DNA from: Shinella yambaruensis
GTDB taxonomy: Bacteria > Pseudomonadota > Alphaproteobacteria > Rhizobiales > Rhizobiaceae
Reading direction: 5' to 3'
NCBI RefSeq assembly: GCF_022899355.1
Contig: NZ_JALJCK010000004.1
Location: forward strand, 1-64,000
DNA: 64,000 nucleotides
The notes under the pieces were generated by a model. The model did not search any database. It saw nothing but the letters and a program-made list of their open reading frames with translations, and was not told the origin of the DNA. This document shows positions 15,569 through 26,246 of this stretch, piece by piece; the first letter of the stretch is position 1, and each line of letters begins with the position of its first letter. Made by a program: the position numbers and the translations under genes.

Positions 15569-18546
15569 ATGGCGATCTATCATCTTCACGTCAAGGTCAT
15601 CGGCCGCAAGGCCGGGTCGAGCGCGGTGGCATCCGCCGCCTACCGTTCGGCCTCGCGTATGCGCGACGAGCGCATCGACCGCGTGCAGGACTTTTCCGCC
15701 AAGCGTGGTGTCGTCTATTCCGAGGTGCTGCTGCCGGATGGCGCCCCGGAGCAATGGTCCGGCCGCGAACGGCTCTGGAACGATGTCGAGGCGTTCGAGG
15801 TGCGGAAGGACGCCTAGCTTGCCCGCGAGGTGGAGTTTGCAATCCCGCGCGAGATGACGCGGGCGCAGGGCATCGAGCTTGCCCGCGACTTCGCGCAGTC
15901 GGAGTTTGTCGATCAGGGCATGATTGCCGATCTGAATGTGCATTGGGACATCGGCGAGGACGGGATGCCCAAACCCCATGCCCATGTCATGCTCACCATG
16001 CGCTCGGTGGACGAGAACGGTTTCGGCCCGAAAGTCCGGGACTGGAACCGCACCGAGATGGTGGAGCGTTGGCGCGAACGCTGGGCCGAGCATGTCAACG
16101 AGCGGTTGGCCGAACTCGACATCGACGCGCGCATCGACCATCGCAGCCTTGAGGCGGAGGGGATCGAACTTGAACTGCAGAGGCAGATCGGCGCGCCTGC
16201 GCAGCGCATCGAGGGCGAAGGGCTGGACATAGCCGACCGCGCGGACATGCACCGGGAGATCGCGCGCAATAACGGCGCGTGGATCATCGCCGATCCTTCC
16301 GTTGCGCTGGACGCGATCACGCATCAGCAATCGACCTTCACGCGGCGCGACATGGCGATGTTTGCGCACCGGCACAGCGATGGCATTGACCAGTTCAACG
16401 AGCTCATGGGGGCGATCCGCAATGCGCCCGATCTGGTCGAGCTTGGGCAGGACGGACGCGGCGAGGATCGGTTCACCACCCGCGACATGATCGAGGTCGA
16501 ACAACGGCTCCACCGTGCGGCGGAATTGATGGCCGAGAAGGAGCGGCACGAGGTCAGCGAGAAAAACAGACTCGACGCCCTTGCGCGCGCCGAGCAGCGC
16601 GGTCTTGTCCTGTCCGGCGAGCAGGCCGAGGCACTGGCGCATGTCACGGACGGTCGTGATCTTGGCATCGTCGTCGGTTATGCTGGAACGGGAAAGAGCG
16701 CCATACTCGGCGTGGCGCGCGAGGCATGGGAGGCGGCGGGCTATAAGGTGCGCGGCGCTGCCCTGTCCGGCATCGCGGCGGAAAATCTCGAAAGCGATTC
16801 TGGCATCGCCTCGCGCACCATCGCCAGCATGGAACACGGCTGGGCGCAGGGCCGCGACATGCTCACCAGCCGCGATGTGCTTGTCATCGACGAGGCGGGC
16901 ATGGTCGGCACGCGACAGATGGAACGTGTGCTGTCTCATGCCGCTGAGGCTGGCGCAAAGGTGGTGCTGGTCGGCGATCCGCAGCAGCTCCAATCCATCG
17001 AGGCGGACGCAGCCTTCCGCTCGATTCACGACCGCCAAGGCGGCGGCGAGATCGAAACCGTCCGCCGCCAGCGTGAGGACTGGCAGCGGGACGCCACCTG
17101 CGATCTGGCGACCGGTAGGGCGGGCCATGCCATCCACGCCTATGACGCGCACGACATGGTGCATGAGGCCACGACCCGCCAGCAGGCGCGTGACGAGTTA
17201 ATCGACCGCTGGGACCGCGACCGGCAGGCATCACCGGACAGCAGCCGCATCATTCTCACCCACACCAATGCCGAGGTGCGCGAACTTAACGAGGCCGCCC
17301 GCGACAGGATGCGGGAGGCTGGCGATCTTGGCGAGGACGTGCGCGTGACAGTCGAGCGCAGCGAACACCACTTCGCCGCCGGGGATCGCGTCATGTTCTT
17401 GCAAAACGAGCGTGGGCTTGGCGTAAAGAACGGCACGCTCGGCATGGTTGAGGAAGTCAGCCCGCAATCCATGACGGTTCGCGCCGATGACGGGCGAAGC
17501 ATCAGCTTTGACTTGAAAGACTACGACCGCATAGACCACGGCTATGCCGCGACGATCCACAAGGCGCAAGGCATGACCGTGGACCGGACGCATTGCTGGC
17601 GACACCCGGAATGGACGCCCACGGCAGCTATGTCGCCATGTCCCGCCGCCGTGATGGCATGGACCTGCATTATTGCCGCGACGACTTTGCCAGTTAGGAC
17701 AAGCTCATCAACACCCTGTCGCGTGACCGGGCCAAGGACATGGCGACCGACTATGAACGGCGCGACCCGACACAGGATTATGCCGAGCGGCGCGGCATCA
17801 CCTTCCGCGCCCGCGTCGTCCAGATCATGCGTAAGCTGGTGCCGGAACGGGTGCGCGATGCCGTTAATGGGATGCTCGACGGCTTGCGTTCTCTCGGTGA
17901 CGGAGTGCCTGGCCCCAACGTCGCACAGCAGCCGGAAAGGGGAACAGCCGGAAAGGCCGAGGCGGAGAGGCATACCGGGGAAGACCCTCAGGAAGTCTTG
18001 CGCAGCGCCCGCACGCGGGCGCTGGTTCGCCATGCCCGCGCGGTGGATACGATCTTCGCAGCGCAGGAACAGGGCGGCAAGGCCAGCCCAGAGCAGGTTC
18101 AGGAACTGCACGAGGCCCGCGCCGCCTTCGAGGACGTGCGGCCGTATGGCTCACACGATGCCGAAGCCGCCTACAAGAAAAACCCCGAGCTTGCGACGGA
18201 GGCGGCATCGGGCGGGGTCAATCGCGCCATCCGCGCCCTGCAACTGGAAACCGAAATCCTCACCGATCCGCAGCGCCGCGCGGATCGCTTCGTGGAACGC
18301 TGGCATGAACTCAAACACACCGGCCACCGCCAGTATGAGGCGGGCAACATCTCCGGTTACAAAGCCACCAAATCCGTCATGGGCGACATGGCAAAGAGCC
18401 TCGAACGCGACCCGCAACTGGATCCCTGCTCGCCAATCGCAAGCGCGAACTCGGCATCGGTATCGAATCAGGCCGCAGCCTTGGCCGGGAACTCGCCTTC
18501 ACCCACGGCATCGACCTCAGCAGGGGGCCGGAGTCTCGGACTGTAG
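15569..18546 (+). pseudogene. traA: Broken traA relaxase/helicase (Ti-type MobA/MobL)
   Basis: The gene would encode about 990 residues: an N-terminal relaxase (AAYRS tyrosine region, HAHVMLTMR metal motif), a helicase with Walker A VVGYAGTGKSAIL and DEAGM Walker B, and a C-terminal helical region. The lesions are an amber TAG at 15815-15817 (codon 83), where family members have Gln; a missing G after 17593 that shifts the frame; a second amber at 17695-17697, again in place of Gln; a missing A near 18422; and an extra G near 18527 that restores the ending GRSLGL. Restoring these gives one continuous TraA. With them the protein cannot be made in full, so transfer would need a relaxase in trans. 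Confidence 0.85.
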
Positions 18547-18754
18547 AACTGGCCTGCTTTGGTTATATCTATCGCGGTGCAGCAGGTGCCATAGTGGTGT
18601 CGCTAACAGGATTCCTCCAAGAGTCTTTAGCCGCTCGCCGTCCCAGATGCAGCGCCAACGACGCAGCAGTTGCGATCCTGCACGACCACCTTTCCCCAAC
18701 ACCTCGTCAGCTCTTACGGGGGGCATGCCAAGCTAATCGTCCATATAGTACTTT

Positions 18755-18779
18755 ACATTGTCCAATTTGGACACAATGT
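18755..18779. promoter_or_regulatory. Imperfect dyad upstream of parA
   Basis: ACATTGTCCAA and TTGGACACAATGT form an inverted repeat (two extra bases in the right arm) 40 bp before the parA start, and TTGTCC recurs just downstream. It could be a ParA autoregulatory site or a partition site. The rest of 18547-18818 shows no gene; traA similarity has ended. Confidence 0.4.
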
Positions 18780-18818
18780 TGTCCTTATTGAACTCGCAAT
18801 CGTCCAGGAGGGCAGGGA

Positions 18819-19841
18819 ATGGTGAAAAAATACGCGTTTTGGAACAATAAGGGAGGCACAGGCAAGACGAGTTTGGCGTTCCAGTCCATCAACCTTTATG
18901 CAGAGACACATCCTGACGAACGGATTCTCGCGGTTGATGTCTGCCCGCAGGCGAATCTTTCGGAATTGATGCTTGGCGGCCTCAACTACAAGGGAAGCGA
19001 AAAGCTTCTCGCTCAGCAGGGTCTAGTGCCCCGGTGCAGCATCGGCGGCTACTTTCAGTTGCGGCTGCCCTCACCGTACACTGTTCCGCCTTTCACGCCT
19101 GCGGACTTCATCACCAATCCCCACCAATTCAACGCAGCGATCCCTGAAAATATCGACCTCGTATGTGGTGATCCCCTGCTCGAGTTGCAGTCAAATGCGG
19201 TAAACACGCTGGCAAACAACCAAATTCCCGGCTCGAACCCGTGGATCGCGGTGATCGACTGGCTCCGTGATTTCATCGGCCCCATCGAACACGAATACAA
19301 TGTGATATTCTTCGATTGTAATCCGAGCTTCTCGCTTTATACCCAGATTGCGCTGGCAGCGTCGGAACGCTTGGTCCTGCCGGTCATGGCGGACGATTCT
19401 TCTCGGCGCGCCATTCAAAACGCCTTCTCCCTTGTCTATGGCCTGAAGCTTCCATCGGACATCTACTTGGCCTTTGCATTCGCCACCAAATTGCGTGAGG
19501 CAGGACGCGAACTCCCAAAAGTGCATCTTATCATTAAGAACCGGCTGACGCAGTATATGGGAGCCGCGTCCGCCTACGCCGCCGTGCTAACGGCGATTGA
19601 GCGCGACGTTACGGCCCTTCTCAAAACCAATCCTGAGATATTCACCTTCACCAACGTCAAGGACGGTTTTACTGAAATGCGTGATTTCGGAACGACCGGC
19701 GTTGTGGCCTTTGCTAAAGGTCAACCGATGTCGCAGGTTCAAGTTGGTAAGCAGACGGTGAATGGTCACCGCGTTCAGGTGAAGAAGGACTACCTCGACA
19801 ACGCGAAGACGGCACTAGCCGATACCGTAGCACGTCTTTGA
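18819..19841 (+). CDS. parA: ParA-family ATPase (orphan)
   Basis: A 340-residue P-loop ATPase. The Walker A is the deviant ParA type (NNKGGTGKTSLAFQ) at residues 9-22, followed by AVDVCPQANLSELM (the family usually has VDxDPQ) and Walker B VIFFDCNPSF near residue 165. The C-terminal third is unusual for plain ParA. AGGAGG precedes the ATG. ParA proteins position DNA together with a ParB partner, but no parB-like gene or replication initiator is nearby. ICEs often carry parA to stabilise the excised circle. It is lower in GC than the host genes. Confidence 0.82.
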   Translation: MVKKYAFWNNKGGTGKTSLAFQSINLYAETHPDERILAVDVCPQANLSELMLGGLNYKGSEKLLAQQGLVPRCSIGGYFQLRLPSPYTVPPFTPADFITNPHQFNAAIPENIDLVCGDPLLELQSNAVNTLANNQIPGSNPWIAVIDWLRDFIGPIEHEYNVIFFDCNPSFSLYTQIALAASERLVLPVMADDSSRRAIQNAFSLVYGLKLPSDIYLAFAFATKLREAGRELPKVHLIIKNRLTQYMGAASAYAAVLTAIERDVTALLKTNPEIFTFTNVKDGFTEMRDFGTTGVVAFAKGQPMSQVQVGKQTVNGHRVQVKKDYLDNAKTALADTVARL

Positions 19842-20184
19842 GTTGACTACGAAAGCGCTTCCGAGGTCCTGCCCGGGAGCGCTTGAAAGTTACAGGATAA
19901 GGAGGAGACCCGCCGCTAGCTGATCCTAATGATTTAACCAGTGTCGGCCTCCTGTACCTCGTGTGCGTAGCTAATCGAATCAGGCTTGATATCGACAGTG
20001 GAACTCATCTTCATACACGGTATCAACCTCCGTGGCCTGAAACCTCGGCACTAGAATTTTCCTATTTGCCGCCGTTTGCCCGCCATAGCCCTACTGCGGG
20101 TAAATAGCTCTTGCACAACGATAAATCGTTGCTCTGTCTGGTCCCTGCAATCGTCAGGAACAGCCAGCAGGAGGCAGTGCAACC
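19842..20184. other. Island spacer without a recognised gene
   Basis: No coding region is supported here. The segment begins with a 7-bp inverted repeat (AAGCGCT...AGCGCTT, near 19853-19885), later contains a small ACGATaaATCGT hairpin near 20120, and ends with the AGGAGG ribosome-binding site of the AlpA-like gene. In related ICEs this position often holds a replication or excision gene that is absent here. Confidence 0.4.
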
Positions 20185-20334
20185 ATGCGTCAACCAGACC
20201 GCATTATCCGCTTGAGGACCGTTCTCGCTCGGACCGGGCTGTCCCGTTCCACCATCGATCGCAAGATCGCCGACCCTGTCGGCTGGCGGGCCACAATATC
20301 AACGAGTGACAGAATGGACGCGAGCCTCACGTAG
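20185..20334 (+). pseudogene. AlpA-family regulator/excisionase, damaged C-terminus
   Basis: The 49-residue reading frame opens with MRQPDRIIRLRTVLARTGLS and RSTIDRKIAD, the helix-turn-helix of AlpA-like proteins. The usual segment after it (a wing ending in GWRESDINRW-like residues) is mostly missing: the sequence jumps to PVGWRA and then leaves frame, while HNINE followed by a stop can be read in the next frame. An internal deletion plus a frameshift is the simplest reading. AlpA proteins often act as excisionases (RdfS in ICEMlSym) beside the integrase gene, which lies one base away, tail to tail. Confidence 0.55.
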
Positions 20335-20335
20335 T

Positions 20336-21553
20336 TCAGAGATCGTCATCCAGTTCGTCGTCGTGGACCTCGGCGGCACGTTGCTTCGCGTCGGCGATCA
20401 ACTCCTTTGCGGATTCGCCCTTCACCCAAGCGTCGAGCATGTCAGCCCAGCACTGAAGCATGATCCTCCGCTCGGCGAGGTAGCGGTTCACATTATAGAC
20501 GGCCGCGATCCGGTTCCGGGGCGCGTGGGCCAAGCTCATCTCGATCCAACGATCATCGAACTTGGCGCGATTCAAGCCGGTCGAGAACGTGCGGCGCAGG
20601 TCGTGAACGCCAAAGCTCTGAAAGTCAGGATAAGTCTCCCGGATGCGCTCTACGACCGTGTCGATCACGCGGTTGAGCGTCGCGTTGCTGATAGGCGTAT
20701 CGCCGTCATATCGGCCGGGGTGAAGGTATCGACTGTTGCCGAACATGGTGCGGAACGCCGTCAGAATGTCGAGCGCCTGATCGCTCAGCGGGACGACATG
20801 CGCCTTGCCGGCCTTCATACGCTCGGCCGGGATCGTCCAGCGCGCGGCGGTGAAGTCGATTTCTTTCCATATGGCGTCGATGAACTCCGACTTGCGGACG
20901 CCGGTCAGCAGGACGAACTCCACCGCCAAGCGCAGCGTAGGCGCCGCCGACACATGATCCAAAGCCGCCAGGACCGCACGAACCTCGGACGGCGACAGTG
21001 CGCGGTCGCGTGGCTCGAACGTGGCGATGGCGCTGATGCGGATCGACTCAGCCGGGTTGCTCACATCCAGTCCGCTTCCTTGGGCGTGACGGAACACCAG
21101 CAACACGACCTCACGGATATGCACGGCGACGGCCGGCCCGCGCTTCTCCTTAACCTCATCACATAGGCGTTTGAGGCGTTGCGGCGTCACCTCCGCCAGC
21201 TTGAGCTTCGACAACTCGCCTGCAATCGCGCGGCCATAGACGGATCGGCGCATCGCCAAGGTGCTGTCAGCCAGTTTCTCGGCCCCCGACTTGGGATCGG
21301 CCTTATGTTTGAAGTAGGCTTCCGCCCATCCGCCGAACGTCAACGCTGCGGCCGACGCGGTGCGCTTCTCCACCTTGGCTTTCGACGGCGACTCGCCCCG
21401 CTCGACTTGATGCCTGGCCCGCGCCAGCAACGTCCTCGCCTCCGCAAGCGACACTTCCATTCCGTAGTCCTGCGCATCAGGCGCGCGTGTCAGCTTGCGC
21501 GCTGCCTCGGCGCTATATCGGCCGATGGTCAAGACCTCCTGCCGCCCGTTCAC
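20336..21553 (-). CDS. int: Tyrosine recombinase (island integrase), N-terminally frameshifted
   Basis: A 405-residue reading frame from a GTG. The catalytic domain is complete: TGVRKSEF (Arg I), HDLRRTF (His-x-x-Arg), HAPRN and the tyrosine in AVYNVNRYLAERR. Before it lies the core-binding domain (about residues 70-170). The arm-binding DUF4102 domain is cut: its first ~40 residues are encoded upstream in another frame (see 21554-21678). Whether the shortened protein starting at the GTG still works is uncertain. It is encoded on the same strand as guaA and lies just inside the right att copy, as expected for the enzyme that inserted the island. Confidence 0.8.
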   Translation of the reverse strand: MNGRQEVLTIGRYSAEAARKLTRAPDAQDYGMEVSLAEARTLLARARHQVERGESPSKAKVEKRTASAAALTFGGWAEAYFKHKADPKSGAEKLADSTLAMRRSVYGRAIAGELSKLKLAEVTPQRLKRLCDEVKEKRGPAVAVHIREVVLLVFRHAQGSGLDVSNPAESIRISAIATFEPRDRALSPSEVRAVLAALDHVSAAPTLRLAVEFVLLTGVRKSEFIDAIWKEIDFTAARWTIPAERMKAGKAHVVPLSDQALDILTAFRTMFGNSRYLHPGRYDGDTPISNATLNRVIDTVVERIRETYPDFQSFGVHDLRRTFSTGLNRAKFDDRWIEMSLAHAPRNRIAAVYNVNRYLAERRIMLQCWADMLDAWVKGESAKELIADAKQRAAEVHDDELDDDL

Positions 21554-21678
21554 CCGGTACTGATACCGGAACGAGATGACTCCGGTCGGGTAACGGCGGC
21601 GTGCATTCCGTCGCGGTCCGTCACCTTGTACAGCTTGGCCCTCGGCTTCAGATTTTTCAGTTCTTTATCCAGTAAGAT
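21554..21678 (-). pseudogene. Out-of-frame 5' end of the integrase gene
   Basis: The minus strand from 21678 reads LLDKELKNLKPRAKLYKVTD and RDGMHAAVT, the normal start of DUF4102 integrases. At 21588-21590 a run of three C (minus strand) stands where four would keep the frame into TGVISFRYQYRVNGRQEV. One deleted base therefore separates the arm-binding domain from the rest. A true initiation codon is also not obvious, since ATC stands where ATG would be expected. Between 21679 and 21850 no further gene is seen. Confidence 0.65.
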
Positions 21679-21850
21679 CGCCCATAAATCCGCATCCGGT
21701 CTGGGGGCAAACGCATACCAACATCGCTACCAACAAAGTGGCTGGGTTGGGGTGACATGCAGCGATACGGGGTAAGAAAAATAATCCTTACTATTCAACG
21801 GGGTCGCGCGATTTTTGGCACGGAGCGAGATGGTCTGAAACGACCTTAAT

Positions 21851-23413
<1,563 letters not shown>

Positions 23414-23466
23414 GGCGAGCCTTTAATGAAAATCCTGCCGCCGCGCAACGGGGAAATGCCGGATCT

Positions 23467-24111
23467 TCAGCCCTTCAGCACGACGGTCCCGTCGGCGATG
23501 GCCGCCTCCAGCCGGTCGACGGCCTCGGCGAGCTTTTCGTCGATGACATGGAGGTACTCCGTCCAGTCGCCGATATGGCTGAGTTCGGCCTTGCCGTCGG
23601 AAATGCCGCGCAGGCCGACGAGCTTGACGCCGAAGGCCTGGCAGGCGCGCAATTCCGCGAAGGTCTCCATCTCCACCATGTCCGCGTCGATGCCCGCATA
23701 GGCGGCGCCCGAGACGATGTCGGCGCCGGTCGAAAGGCGCGCCTCGGGTATGCCGGGAATGCGAAGGGGAAGCGGCACCTCCACCGGCAGGTCGAGGAAG
23801 GGCGTCGCGCCGCGGGTGAAGCCCAGCGGCGAGGCGTCCATGTCGCGATAGGAGACGGAGGTCGCCTGGTAGACGCCGGTCTGCTCCAATGTCGCCGAGC
23901 CGGCCGAGCCGAGCGAGACGACGAGGTCGGGGAGACTGCCCTCGGCTTCCAGGTGGCAGAGCGCGAGCGTCAGCTGCACGGCCGCCTCGACCGGGCCGAC
24001 GCCCGTCATGAAGGGCGTGATGCGGGCTTTCAGATGGGGGCCGTATTCGGCGTCAACGGCCATGACATAGAGGATGCGGTGCGGGCCGACGGCCTTGAGG
24101 GAAACGCTCAT
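23467..24111 (-). CDS. mtnN: 5'-methylthioadenosine/S-adenosylhomocysteine nucleosidase
   Basis: A 214-residue phosphorylase-superfamily protein. The glycine-rich SLGSAGSATL near residue 65, the substrate-binding MVEMETFAELRACQ with the ME-ME-like pair, and the late LRGISDGK are diagnostic. The enzyme splits adenine from MTA and SAH and keeps the methyl cycle going. It starts four bases inside the thioesterase gene (ATGA overlap), so the two are coupled, and guaA follows, linking adenine salvage with purine synthesis. Confidence 0.85.
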   Translation of the reverse strand: MSVSLKAVGPHRILYVMAVDAEYGPHLKARITPFMTGVGPVEAAVQLTLALCHLEAEGSLPDLVVSLGSAGSATLEQTGVYQATSVSYRDMDASPLGFTRGATPFLDLPVEVPLPLRIPGIPEARLSTGADIVSGAAYAGIDADMVEMETFAELRACQAFGVKLVGLRGISDGKAELSHIGDWTEYLHVIDEKLAEAVDRLEAAIADGTVVLKG

Positions 24112-24557
24112 CCGGCGATGTCCTCGCGTCCGCGCACCACCATCATCGTGCCCGTCATCGTGGCGATGAGCTTTGCCGGGCCATCCGAGATGGCATAACC
24201 GCGCCCGTCGGCGACGATGATGTTGGAGCCCGGCTTGGTGACCTCGCCGCGAAAGAGGAAGCGCTCGCCGCGCCCCGGCGACATGAGGTTGACCTTGAAC
24301 TCGATGGTGAGGATCGCGGCATCCGCGTCGATCACCGAATAGGCGGCATAGCCGCAGGCCGTGTCAAGCACGGCGGAGATGACGCCGGCATGGAGGAAGC
24401 CGTGCTGCTGCGTCAGCTTCTCGTCGAAGGGCAGCTCGATCTCCACCGTGCCGTGCTCGATGCGCGTCAGTTCGGCGCCGATGAGCCGCATCGCCGCCTG
24501 CCGGGCAAAGCTTCGGGTGATGCGGTCGGCGAAATCGGCCGGTGGAAAATCGGTCAT
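24108..24557 (-). CDS. PaaI-family hotdog-fold thioesterase
   Basis: A 149-residue hotdog protein. The HGFLHAGVISAVLDTACGYAA segment supplies the family HGG-like turn and catalytic acid, and IEFKVNLMSPGRGERF is the central strand. It hydrolyses acyl-CoA thioesters; the substrate is not determinable. The start is the ATG at 24557, as further 5' codons fall in non-homologous sequence. It is translationally coupled to mtnN. Confidence 0.82.
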   Translation of the reverse strand: MTDFPPADFADRITRSFARQAAMRLIGAELTRIEHGTVEIELPFDEKLTQQHGFLHAGVISAVLDTACGYAAYSVIDADAAILTIEFKVNLMSPGRGERFLFRGEVTKPGSNIIVADGRGYAISDGPAKLIATMTGTMMVVRGREDIAG

Positions 24558-24643
24558 GGTGCAACCAGGTCTGCCGGCGCGCCGCCGGGATGGGCAAGGA
24601 TGGCCGAACGTTTGCACGGCGCATGCTGCACTGCAAGCGCCTT

Positions 24644-25099
24644 TCAGTTCAGGAGGAGGATTGCCGCGTTCAGCGCCGTCGCGAAGGCCACCCAGGCGAG
24701 ATAGGGCACGAAGAGGAGCGCCGCCGTGCGATCCTGCCGCCAGGAGGCGATGATGAAGGCGGCGACGGAGATGAGCAGGCCTAGGATGATGATCATCGCG
24801 GATGCCGGGTCGCGCAGGCCGAAGAAGGCGGGCGACCAGGCGAAGTTGAAGACGAGCTGGGCGAACCAGAGGCGCATCGCCATCGAACGGCGCAGCGTCA
24901 GCCAGGTCCGGGCGCCGACCACGCCGATGATGGTGTAGAGAAGGCTCCAGGCCGGCGCGAAGAGCCAGTCGGGCGGGGTGAAGGCCGGTTTGGCGAGCGA
25001 GCGATACCATTCGTCGGGAATGTTGTTGGCTCCGATGAGGAGGCCGCCGCCGAGAACGAGGATGATGAAGGCGAGATAGACGAGGGGCTTGTTTTTCAT
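24644..25099 (-). CDS. tspO: TspO/MBR-family tryptophan-rich sensory protein
   Basis: A 151-residue membrane protein with five helices. The signatures PAFTPPDWLFAPAWSLLYTI, NFAWSPAFFG and the closing LAWVAFATALNAAI are those of TspO, which binds porphyrins and cholesterol-like ligands and modulates tetrapyrrole stress responses. It stands 86 bp upstream of the thioesterase gene on the same strand, with no sign of special regulation. Confidence 0.9.
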   Translation of the reverse strand: MKNKPLVYLAFIILVLGGGLLIGANNIPDEWYRSLAKPAFTPPDWLFAPAWSLLYTIIGVVGARTWLTLRRSMAMRLWFAQLVFNFAWSPAFFGLRDPASAMIIILGLLISVAAFIIASWRQDRTAALLFVPYLAWVAFATALNAAILLLN

Positions 25100-25142
25100 G
25101 CCCGGGAGGTAGCGCGGCGCGCGCGGCCGTCCAGGGGCGGGA

Positions 25143-26246
25143 TCAGCGTTGCGGCATCAGGCCGGCGATGTGCTGGTCCCAGGCGACGGCGTCCCGGCTG
25201 CCGGCAAAGCGGCCGTCATAGGAAGAGACCGCGAAGCCCCGCGGCGCCGCGGCGATGCCGGCGGCCTCGGCGATGGCCTCCTCCCGCAGCACCCGGCCGC
25301 TTGCCGCCTCGAGCACGACGAAACGCCCGCCGTTCGGCGAGGTGAGGCCGACAAGACCCTCGCGCCGGTTAACCGCAATGGCGCCGACATAGTTGGCAAG
25401 GCCGATCGTGGTCTCCTCCGGCAGGGAGAGGAACGCCAGGTCCTCCCCCCTGGAGAAATGGCCGACGAGCGGCGGCAGGTCGTTGCGCGGTCCCTCGTAC
25501 TGGCAGGCGAACCAGATGCGCCCCCTGTCGTCGAGGTCGATATGGCGGGTGGAAAGCTGGCGCAGCGTCTCCGGCAGCGCATGGCGCTCGACGAGCGCGC
25601 CGGTTGCGGCGTCGATCAGGGCGAGCGAGGGTTCCATGTGGTCGAGATTGAGCTTGGTGCGGCCGAAATCCGGATGGGTCTCGATGCCGCCATTCGCGGC
25701 GATCAGCAGGCGGCCGTCGTCGCTGACGGAGAGATCGTGCGTGCCGATGCCGTAGGTCGAATATTCGCCGATGCGGCGGTAGCCGTCGCCGGCGTCATAG
25801 AGGCCGATGACGCCGCGCCCGGCGTCGAAATCGTTCTCGCTGGCATAGAGGATTTTTCCATCCGGCGAAAAGCAGCCGTGGCCGAAGAAATGCCGGTCCT
25901 CGGCGCTGGCGATCGTCACGGGCGCTGCCCCGCCGCCGCGGTCGATGATCAGCGCGAAGGTACCCGGACGGCGCGCGAAGGCGACGAGGTGGCCGGTCGC
26001 GGGCGAAAAGGCCATGCCGTGGCTGCGGGCCGGCAGCGGCGTCTTCTCTATGAGTGTGCCGTCCTCGGCCAGAACCGCGATGCCGAAGCTCCCGTCGCGC
26101 TCCATGTAGCCGGACGCGAAGACGGCGTCGGTCTGCGACAGCGCGAAGGACGGACGGGTCCCGAGCGCCGCGACCCAGGCGGCGCCCGCCATGCGCAGGA
26201 AGGCGCGGCGGTCGACAAGCGCGCTCCGGGTGCCCGCGGCCCGCAT
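25143..26246 (-). CDS. DUF1513 exported protein of the imelysin locus
   Basis: A 367-residue protein. The N-terminus has a Tat-type signal (DRRAFLRMAGAAWVAAL), so it is exported folded. The mature part is a beta-propeller-like DUF1513 domain (FGHGCFSPDGKILYASENDF, STYGIGTHDLSVSDDGRLLI). Its biochemical role is not known; in many Proteobacteria it sits with imelysins and a di-haem oxidoreductase. It starts in a TGATG overlap with the stop of the imelysin gene, so it is the last gene of a coupled four-gene operon. Confidence 0.82.
   Translation of the reverse strand: MRAAGTRSALVDRRAFLRMAGAAWVAALGTRPSFALSQTDAVFASGYMERDGSFGIAVLAEDGTLIEKTPLPARSHGMAFSPATGHLVAFARRPGTFALIIDRGGGAAPVTIASAEDRHFFGHGCFSPDGKILYASENDFDAGRGVIGLYDAGDGYRRIGEYSTYGIGTHDLSVSDDGRLLIAANGGIETHPDFGRTKLNLDHMEPSLALIDAATGALVERHALPETLRQLSTRHIDLDDRGRIWFACQYEGPRNDLPPLVGHFSRGEDLAFLSLPEETTIGLANYVGAIAVNRREGLVGLTSPNGGRFVVLEAASGRVLREEAIAEAAGIAAAPRGFAVSSYDGRFAGSRDAVAWDQHIAGLMPQR

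Noticed and set aside
15074-17164. A 696-codon minus-strand frame joined to traC
   Set aside because: Only its last 108 codons (traC) have a ribosome-binding site and family similarity; the rest is antisense to traA.
15815-17697. Stop-codon reassignment (amber read as Gln) in the island
   Set aside because: Two ambers at Gln sites fit it, but accompanying single-base indels show plain gene decay, and host genes use TAG as a normal stop (e.g. at 157).
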